From NCBI GenBank assembly GCA_034769895.1, contig CM068373.1, positions 434,105,080-434,169,079 on the forward strand: a stretch of DNA of 64,000 nucleotides, read 5' to 3'. Positions 57,155 to 64,000 of the stretch are shown piece after piece. The DNA is from Magicicada septendecula (taxonomy: Eukaryota > Arthropoda > Insecta > Hemiptera > Cicadidae). Position 1 is the first letter of the stretch. Each line of letters begins with the position of its first letter. A program made the position numbers and the translations under genes. The notes under the pieces were generated by a model. It saw only the letters and a list, made by a program, of their open reading frames with translations, was not told the origin of the DNA and made no database searches.

Positions 57155-57630
57155 AATAATATATATAAAACTTTTACTAATGAACTTACTGTTGTCACTT
57201 CTCAAACGTTTCGAGATGTTGTTTCTCTTCTTCAGTGGGTGTAATACTGACTGTCGATTACAGAATAACCGTTACGGAAAAATGGTGTGTGTGGTGGGGG
57301 TTGATGGTGGGAAGGGATTGGCGCTGAGGTTCGAATTGTGTGTGTGGATCAGTGTATCGAATAGTGTATGTGATTTATAATGTATTTGTTCATTTAATAT
57401 GTTCATTATAAATCACATACACTATTCGATACACTGATCCACACACAATTCGAACCTCAGCGCCAATCCCTTCCCACCATCAACCCCCACCACACACACC
57501 ATTTTTCCGTAACGGTTATTCTGTAATCGACAGTCAGTATTACACCCACTGAAGAAGAGAAACAACATCTCGAAACGTTTGGGAAGTGACAACAGTAAGT
57601 TCATTAGTGAAAGTTTTATATATATTATTA
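57155..57630. mobile_element. Palindrome 2: PLE terminal repeats facing each other
   Basis: Arms 57155-57382 and 57404-57630 are reverse complements over about 227 bases. The open frames 57180-57380 (plus) and 57422-57604 (minus) are nearly identical for this reason alone (MNLLLSL.KRFEMLFLFFSG). Each arm carries a hammerhead-like core: CTGAAGA, stem AGAG...CTCT-type, GAAACG (57208-57235 minus, 57549-57576 plus). Such high arm identity points to recent origin or to repair between arms. Confidence 0.88.
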
Positions 57631-57769
57631 AATTAATAAAGTGAACGAAGAGGATACAACAACAAGATAATTATTTTGAATGTTCATCATTATTTTAAAT
57701 TTTGCATTCAGTTTATATTTAGTTCAGTTAATTTTATATTTTGCATTCGTGATTGTATTTAGTTTTTAA

Positions 57770-57990
57770 AGACACCTGACCTTCCCTTGTCTCTTGCACA
57801 CACCCCCTCTCGCCCTCACAACACAGATGTTCCAGATACGCCCTAAACAGATGTGCACCACCTACACTCCACTAACATCCTGTGTTCAGTAATTTCATTC
57901 ACTCGCCTCTTTGACAATGGCTTAGTTAGTCGAAACAGCTGTCAGAGTTAATTAAAAAATTTGCGAAACTTACCAAGTGTTTTTTTTTAT
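57770..57990 (+). mobile_element. PLE-type terminal relic
   Basis: CCTCTTTGACAATGGCTTAG followed by TTAGTCGAAACAGCTGTCAG (57906-57945) has the TGAxxATGGC...GCCGAAAC layout of PLE ends. The stem is shortened. No coding. It may be the outer flank of the palindromic PLE next to it. Confidence 0.4.
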
Positions 57991-59107
57991 ATATTTTACA
58001 AAACCTTTGTAGTTGCAATATAAGTAAATAAAAAAAATACTTGTGACAATGAAGAAAGATTAGAATTTCATAGGGCAAAATGTGACTAACGCTTTCAGTT
58101 GGTACAGAAAAAATATTTTTTCTCTCTCAACACACGAACTATCTGTTGCGACCAAACGGGAATATTAAATTACGCCAATAACATTATAGGTAGAGAAAAC
58201 AAAATCATACAGACAAATACTATTTTACAGTGTCAGGTAAAAAAGTGCCATTCAAAGGGAGTTTCAATTACACTCTTTACACTGAGCGTGAAAATAATAT
58301 TTTCAATCTCGTGTACGGTCGTAATATATTTGTCTGTAGGCACAGTCACTTTTATGAAATTCAGCGTAAAGTAATTATAGCGAATATAGAATTTTTTTAA
58401 ATCTAAATAAAGCGGTGGGCGGATATGTATATCAGGGTGGTTGTAAAACGGAAAATCTATTAGTAAGACCAATTTAGGAGGATGTAGTGGCCATTTCGGA
58501 CACCCCTATTCCCAACTGGATACGTTTTACATAAAGGGTGAAACAGTTCTGTGAATACAGTGACAGACGCAAATACACGTAGTCACCTCCCTTTTATTGT
58601 ACGTCGTCAACGATTTAGTCAAAGCAAATCTACAACTAACTGGTGCTGTAAACGTATAAAACTAATGAATGCGTACACTCCGTAAAAAAGAACAATAGCT
58701 CTGTGTGTGTGTGAGTGTGCGCGTGCGATTGTTTTTATAGTCGCCTTCTTTAGTTAAGTCATTCTATTTAACCCCATTAAGGACACTCATAACTGGCTAT
58801 GCTTACCATGTTAAATTCATTAATTTTGAGACCCATTATCTCAGAACCTGTAAAAGATGGAAGTCTAAAATTTTAGCATCCAGGTTAGCACATTGTGCTC
58901 TCTAAACGCTACTACAGTTATAAAGATATATCAGTTTCTTGATTTTGTAATAATTTTTTATATTTTGTTCAAAAAATTTGCTTACAAAAAGCTTACTTAA
59001 TATTTTTTAACGTTTTAATTTTTCAGTGAAACTACATAATTTTAGAAAGCAGATTTTTGGAAAAACGCGTTTAAAGTTTTAAAACAGACTTTTATTGTTT
59101 TACCTAA
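57991..59107. other. AT-rich stretch, no gene recognised
   Basis: A (GT)n-like run at 58701-58730 and several short frames (58099-58374 the longest plus-strand one), none with family similarity. Confidence 0.45.
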
Positions 59108-59560
59108 TTTAAAATAGTCCAGCTCCATACTCGCGGTCTTCAGTTATGTCCATTTGGTATTCTAGTTTTCTTCTCGCATTTCTAGTTGACTGTCTAGCCT
59201 TTTTCATCAATTCGTCTACTGCTGTCTCTGCCTCAAGTATTCGTTACAAATCTTTTTTTTTCATTACCTCAATCGTATTTGATCCTGGTTTGATCCATAA
59301 TTTTTGTAAGACTTGATACTTACTATTATTACATTCATTGAAGGTCAAAGCAGCATCATGTACACCCAAAACCAAAGTACCCAGTCAAACAAATATATTT
59401 TTTGGCGATCTATTCTAATCAAGTAGTTTAGCGACTCGTTTCCATTCTTTGTACTACCATGAAGACATTTTTTAACACATTAGGATGACTCAGATCAGCA
59501 AATATTGGCTTGTAACCACTTGTGCTATTTCAAAATGTTCCTTTGTAAACACAAAAAGTC
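59108..59560 (-). pseudogene. Mutator-like transposase C-terminal relic (second)
   Basis: Minus-strand pieces: YKPIFADLSHPNVLKNVF, NGNESLNYLI, LGVHDAALTFNECNNSKYQV, WIKPGSNTIEVMKKKDL, ILEAETAVDELMKKARQST and RNARRKLEYQMDITEDREYG. Same order of motifs as the relic at 56178-56672. Many breaks. Confidence 0.6.
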
Positions 59561-59829
59561 TCTTTCCAATAGTAAAATTATATGTTATAAGGGAGTTACA
59601 GATTTGTAAAAAATAGTAATATTATCAGCACTTTTGAGAAAACTTTTCTACTTAAAACAAAAACAAACAAAAAATTATTAGGCATATTCACAAAAATTTA
59701 GTATCAAAATTACTCAGAAAATAATTAAGATTTTTTTAAAGACAAAAACAACGAAAAATGGATTTTTGGGTCGGTTTGCCGGTTACGAGTGCCCTTAAGT
59801 TAATCGATTTAAGGGAGTAGTTTAATTCT
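59561..59829. other. AT-rich stretch
   Basis: No feature supported. Confidence 0.4.
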
Positions 59830-59962
59830 ACTCCTGGATTTTCCCAATCATTTAGCTTTGTGCATAACCAAATCGTTCCGCGAGTTCTCAGTTTTAACTC
59901 GACCGTTTAGCATTTGTCTCTCTCAGTCTCTCTATCTATATATCTATCTTCTTGAGATATGT
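59830..59962 (-). repeat. Repeat G, copy 3 (terminal part)
   Basis: The reverse complement of 59880-59935 reads GACAAATGCTAAACGGTCGA and GTTAAAACTGAGAACTCGCG, the end of repeat G as at 46840-46890 and 38070-38120. Confidence 0.6.
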
Positions 59963-61049
59963 CTCATGATTATATTCAGTCTTACCACAACAAAATAAAA
60001 TTAAAAGTTAAAAATTGATTATTATCAACTATTAAATATTTTAGCAATTGTTAATGTTCATTGCAAATATATACATTTCGTATCCACCTAGTCTGGAGAC
60101 TCCAATGTCGTATAAGTCCCGTTTATCAAAAATATTTTAAAATAATAGCGTCGTGTATCGATATTTTGAAACAGGTTACCTAACAGGGAAATTAAAAACA
60201 CTATCAACAATACTTTATTGTGGTAAATTCCAAATTCCATCGACAGTCGTCACACCTTTATTTACGGAAAGTCTTTAATTATTCTACAAACGACGGATTT
60301 AAAATTTAACAATTGAACAATGAACACTGAACAATAATAAAGAATGCACACGATAATGTACTGGCTGCAGTCAATCCACTGACAATGCGAAAACCATTTA
60401 AAATTAAGGAGATGATAGAGACAAGTAGATTGGATCACTGAATAGTGCATTACAGTCACTATTGAGAGGAACCCTATATAAAACAAATACGATAACTGAT
60501 AATATAGTGTTTAGAAAATTGTATTAAAAAATCTACACATTAAAACAAAAACAAGGCGCCTGGTATAGGCTGCCTATTAACAACCGCTTACCTATACGCC
60601 TCTCTGTCGCCTCCTTCCGGCTTTGGCCGCCCTGAAAAATAAAGTAAACAGTAATTAATGGCACTTCCATCAGCCACTTCCTTCACTTATATGGCTACAA
60701 ACAATATGTACACACATGCTCTACTCTACCTAGAATGTGCCTCCACCTTCTTTGCTTGCGGCCCGCACTGGCGTGCGTCTCCCCACATCCTACCATCTGG
60801 CTGAAGGGGCTTGCCCCACGCTAGCCCAAGGCTTGTCCTTCTGGACAACAACACGAAAAAACGTATAAACAAAAAAGCGACCACGTGAGTGTGCGCGTAT
60901 GTGTGTTTGTTATGAAACAGACTGCCGAGACATTGTATGACATTATTTATTAAAAGTAAGAGAAACATTCATGTAAGTAGTAGTATAGTTTCATCAGTTG
61001 CTTATCTGTTTACTATTGTCTTACAAGAAGCAACGCGTAAGATATGATT
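59963..61049. other. Stretch without recognised gene; GC-richer patch
   Basis: A patch at about 60545-60860 is distinctly richer in G and C (GCCTCCTTCCGGCTTTGGCC; CTTGCCCCACGCTAGCCC). It may be part of an unrecognised mobile element. No frame or RNA was recognised. Confidence 0.45.
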
Positions 61050-61132
61050 ATGGTTAAATTCTGTCTGAGGCTTTCACGGTTAAAAAACATTGTACCACAG
61101 CCTTACAGTCCGCCAAGCCGAAGTTCTCATTA
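61050..61132. mobile_element. PLE-type terminal fragment
   Basis: AAATTCTGTCTGAGGCTTTC is the reverse of the outer end at 29478-29497 (GAAAGCCTCAGACGGAATTT), and GCCGAAGTTCTCATT matches 29448-29462. The two pieces, about 40 bases apart, resemble the outer ends of the fold-back family without its centre. Confidence 0.5.
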
Positions 61133-61222
61133 AATGTTTATGGTCAGTTGGTTGTTTATGACTTGTCAGTATCATGACATATAACAAATCACAATACGGT
61201 TTAAAGATCGCAAGAATGAATA

Positions 61223-62075
61223 CAGTAGAACGTCACTAATTCGTCACCTACGGGACGAAGGGGTGATGAATTAGTGAAATAGACGAATTAGCGAGGAAGT
61301 AAGAAACAAACCCATTAAAAACAATATAAAATGTTTTATTACAACACTATCAATGTACGATTAAGTGTTTGATTAATTTGGACACCTTTTTCATAAGTGG
61401 CCCACTTAATCAAATTCCTTGAGAGCGCTGCTGAGTAAACCATATGAATCATTCATCCAATTTTTCTGGAGTGTATGTCGTTAATCTTTTCCTTTTCAAC
61501 ACATTGCGTTGTGCCGCTTTGGTTTTTCACATAAACTCTTCAATTCGATCATCATTTTTCTTGATGCCATTTATTGTGGTACAAGGAATACAATGAATTT
61601 CCAACAGTCTAGTCGCACATTCACATTTCGAAGGCGCTGGAAAATTTTGTATTTTTTTTTTTTGGTAAATCGAGACTTTTGTAATGAGTACGTTTAGTAG
61701 ACATGACTAATCGCGAACAGTTCTACTTGAAAACTGATCAGAAACATATACAACAAATTGTTGGAATCAGCACAAGGCCTCGGTGAGACTGAATTTTTGG
61801 AAATATGTTACGCTGTAACAACACAACACAACACTATTATGCCGTGTACACAAGTACGAAATACCCATTTTCGGAACCAATAAGTTCCGCAATTCGTTCT
61901 CTTGGCTATTATTAGAATTCCGGCCAAAATCAGCACGTTTCTGGCTTATCCCGGCTATAATTAGAGCGTATATAAATACTCGCTTGTTAATAAAGAAAAA
62001 GAAAAAAAATTTAGTGGGTGACGAATTAAAGAGGGAGCGAATTAGTGGGTGAGACGAATTACTGAGATTCCATTG
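61223..62075 (-). mobile_element. pogo/Tigger-type DNA transposon remnant
   Basis: The left end CAGTAGAACGTCACTAATTC follows TA (61221-61222). The right end, read inward, is CAATGGAATCTCAGTAATTC, so about 15 of 20 positions pair. CAGTAGAAC..C start and TA target are pogo/Tigger features. On the minus strand between about 61340 and 61560 I read KRKRLTTYTPEKLDE, WFTQQRSQG and LSGPLMKKVSKL, the CENP-B-type DNA-binding region. The DDE domain is absent, and the length (853 bp) shows a large internal loss. Confidence 0.72.
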
Positions 62076-62251
62076 AATATAAAATACAAATAATACTTCG
62101 ATAAAATTCATTGTTTACGATTGTAAGTGATGAAATAAGGGGCTAGTTATAGAGAAATCCTTGTTGATAAAACTCGTGCCTACGGCCATAATCATATAAA
62201 CATACACACAGTTATAAACATGTATCTGAACTTAGACGAGCCATGAATATT
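62076..62251. other. Short unassigned stretch
   Basis: Nothing recognised. Confidence 0.4.
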
Positions 62252-62760
62252 GTTACGACGGGTCTCCTTGATAGCCGTATGGTACAGTGGAAAAACAAAA
62301 TACAAGATACCGATGAAGTCACTAAAAACCAGCTTTAATTATTATCACAATTAACAATAATTCGAATAAATCTGTCCACACAAATAATAATGTCAACTAT
62401 AAACAATTCCGCACTATAATCACTTTTCACAAATACACCACTTGAGACGCACTATGTAAATCGCCCGACATAAACTGAAAACTATACGGCAGGTGTGGGC
62501 TATTTCTAGTCTTCAGGGTTCCATAATATGCGTCCTTAAACAAGCAATCGAAAATTCTAGAGACACTTCAGCGCGGCCTTGGCAGAAACACGCACCGTTG
62601 GGCTAGTTGAGAAACTTGTCGAACAACACTATCGAATGTACGAGAATTTTCCGTATTACGTAACACTGCGTCACGTGTTAAGTGTCACGTACGCACACAA
62701 ACATTACAGCTGGGCTCTGCTGAGATGGCCGACAAACATGTATAACGTCCTGCAATGACA
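62252..62760 (-). mobile_element. LTR-like block, family R/C, fourth copy
   Basis: Starts with TTGTTACGACGGGTCTCCTT, then GTATGGTACAGTGGAAAAAC and AATAATAATGTCAAC, as in the copies at 20393, 24588 and 32793. In the reverse sense the end is CGTCGTAACA, as expected of an LTR terminus. It lacks coding and the rest of family R. Most like the 20.4-kb copy, including AAGTGTCACGTA and ACAAACATTAC. Broken fossil. Confidence 0.55.
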
Positions 62761-62849
62761 TAGCAATATATTCAATGTTCCGTATATACGTATTTAATTA
62801 AATACTTGAATGTATAAAAATACAGAAGACAAACGTTCACTCTGAAGTC

Positions 62850-64000
62850 AATAATCAGTCACAGGCTACTGAATTCATGGGAGATTGTAGTAACATTTGT
62901 TGATTTCAAAAAGGCCTACGATTCTGTTGATAAAGAAACTATACATAAAATAATCCGAGAATTTGGTGTTAAATCTAAATTGGCAAATCTAATCCGTGAA
63001 ACCCTTACGGACACAGTCTCAAAAATAAAATTCATGGGAAAAATATCTCAACCATTCAAAATAAATACAGGTGTAAGACAGGGTGATGGTTTATCCCCAA
63101 TTCGTTTTAACTGTGTCCTGGAGAAAGTAGTGAAATTTTGGAATGAAAAATTAAAGGAATGCAAAATATCACAAATCATGTTGGGAAGAAGGAACAAACG
63201 TAGTCAAATAAACTGTTTGGCATTCGCAGATGACTTTGCTATACTTTCTGATCACCTCATATCTGCAGTAACACAAGTTAATTTTTTAGAGGACGTAGCC
63301 AGTAGAACAGGCTTAAGAATTTCTGCACGAAAAAACAAATTTCTCACAAAAATTAAAAACGCGCCAAAATTCCTGGTAACAGATATGGTTCGAACAGAGG
63401 GGGTTCGAAAACTTGAGTATCTAGGAGAGATTCTTGAGAATTCATAGAAGAAAGGATTCATAAAATGGAAAGGGCATATGGTATAACTAAAGATATTTAC
63501 AATAAAAAGTGCATACCTAAAAATGCGAAAATAAGGCATTAGAGTACAGTATTGATCTCAGAATGCCTATATGCAAGTGAATGTCTAGCATTGAATTATA
63601 ATTTAGACAAACTAGAAATATCGGAAAGACGAATTATTAGGAAAATATTAGGCCCACGAAAAACTTTAGAAGGTTGGAAATTAAGAAGTAATGATGAAAT
63701 ATATCAAAGTATAGAAAATATAACAGAAACAATGAGAAAAAGAAGACTATTATTTTTTGGACATTTATATAGAATGGACGGCAATAGGTTGACAAAGTAA
63801 ATCTTCAAATATCTGTGGGGGAAGAAGTCAACACCAAGTTGCATTAAACAAGTCCAAAAGGAGTTAGAAAAAAATAATATAGACGCAGAAGAACGAATTG
63901 AAAGAGAAGTTTTTCGGGCAAAAGTGTTAAAAATGGAGGGAGTCCAGGGTAGGAGAGAGAAAAACGCAGGTTCAAAGTGGACTGAAGACAGGAAGAAGAG
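62850..64000 (+). mobile_element. LINE family Z, reverse transcriptase to window edge
   Basis: Frame 62980-63447 and the bases before it encode IVVTFVDFKKAYDSVDKETI (motif A, both Asp present), TGVRQGDGLSPIRFNCVLEK (motif B), CLAFADDFAILSDHL (motif C) and VRKLEYLGEILE. Frame 63552-63800 continues LNYNLDKLEISERRIIRKIL ... RRLLFFGHLYRMDGNRLTK. The last 200 bases match the 3' part of the 15461-18505 copy. At least two breaks. It runs off the window, so the tail and target duplication are not seen. Confidence 0.93.

Noticed and set aside
57180-57604. Two nearly identical small proteins on opposite strands
   Set aside because: They are the two arms of one palindrome read on opposite strands, not a conserved gene pair.
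60545-60860. Possible structured RNA gene in a GC-richer patch
   Set aside because: No known snRNA, tRNA or rRNA motif could be found, and base composition alone is not evidence.

Overview
The window reads as AT-rich, repeat-dominated DNA from a large arthropod (probably insect) genome. The reasons are several APE-type LINE families with trinucleotide tails, Penelope-like elements (PLEs), mariner, PIF/Harbinger, hAT, pogo/Tigger and Mutator-like relics, a tRNA-derived SINE and abundant microsatellites. I recognise no host protein-coding gene, no functional tRNA or rRNA gene, no CRISPR array and no operon. The species cannot be fixed from the sequence.

Left third (1-24.6 kb): one copy of repeat family A (1-1272), an internally deleted LINE (4.6-5.3 kb), a mariner (6.9-7.8 kb) touching the tail of a LINE (7.8-8.9 kb), further LINE ends with microsatellite tails (10.5-11.7 kb, 13.6-15.2 kb), a 58-bp minisatellite (11.7-12.6 kb), a LINE bounded by 11-bp duplications and split by a 2.2-kb TG...CA insertion (15.5-18.5 kb), a second, inverted copy of family A (19.7-21.4 kb), a GAT-rich minisatellite (21.6-22.6 kb) and a longer LINE reverse-transcriptase fragment (22.9-24.6 kb).

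Middle (24.6-47 kb): two copies of a long LTR-like repeat (family R). The first holds a nearly full-length PLE with reverse transcriptase and GIY-YIG domains and a LINE fragment. The second holds a LINE fragment with a 12-bp duplication, a hierarchical TTG microsatellite and a fold-back element whose one arm has grown a 13-bp minisatellite. Between and after them lie another fold-back element with a 16-bp duplication, two MITE-like repeats, a SINE with a 13-bp duplication, and fragments of at least five LINE lineages, including Jockey/R1-like ones.

Right third (47-64 kb): a 6.8-kb composite in which one LINE copy (47338-54106) holds three later insertions: an unassigned 1.6-kb segment, a 3.5-kb PIF/Harbinger element, and a 763-bp hAT-type element with 8-bp duplications. 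The Harbinger element carries its DDE transposase on the plus strand and its MADF partner gene on the minus strand, each with clear splice sites. It is the most complete functional unit here. Beyond it lie another copy of that LINE, two Mutator-like transposase relics, two adjacent near-perfect palindromes made from PLE ends, a pogo/Tigger remnant, an LTR-like copy and a LINE running off the window edge.

The recurring theme is PLE-type termini. About nine sites carry a hammerhead-ribozyme-like core (CTGANGA, a stem, then GAAAC), often as the two arms of a palindrome. Coordinates of degenerate repeats are approximate to about 10-30 bases. Target-site duplications and terminal repeats quoted with positions were read directly.
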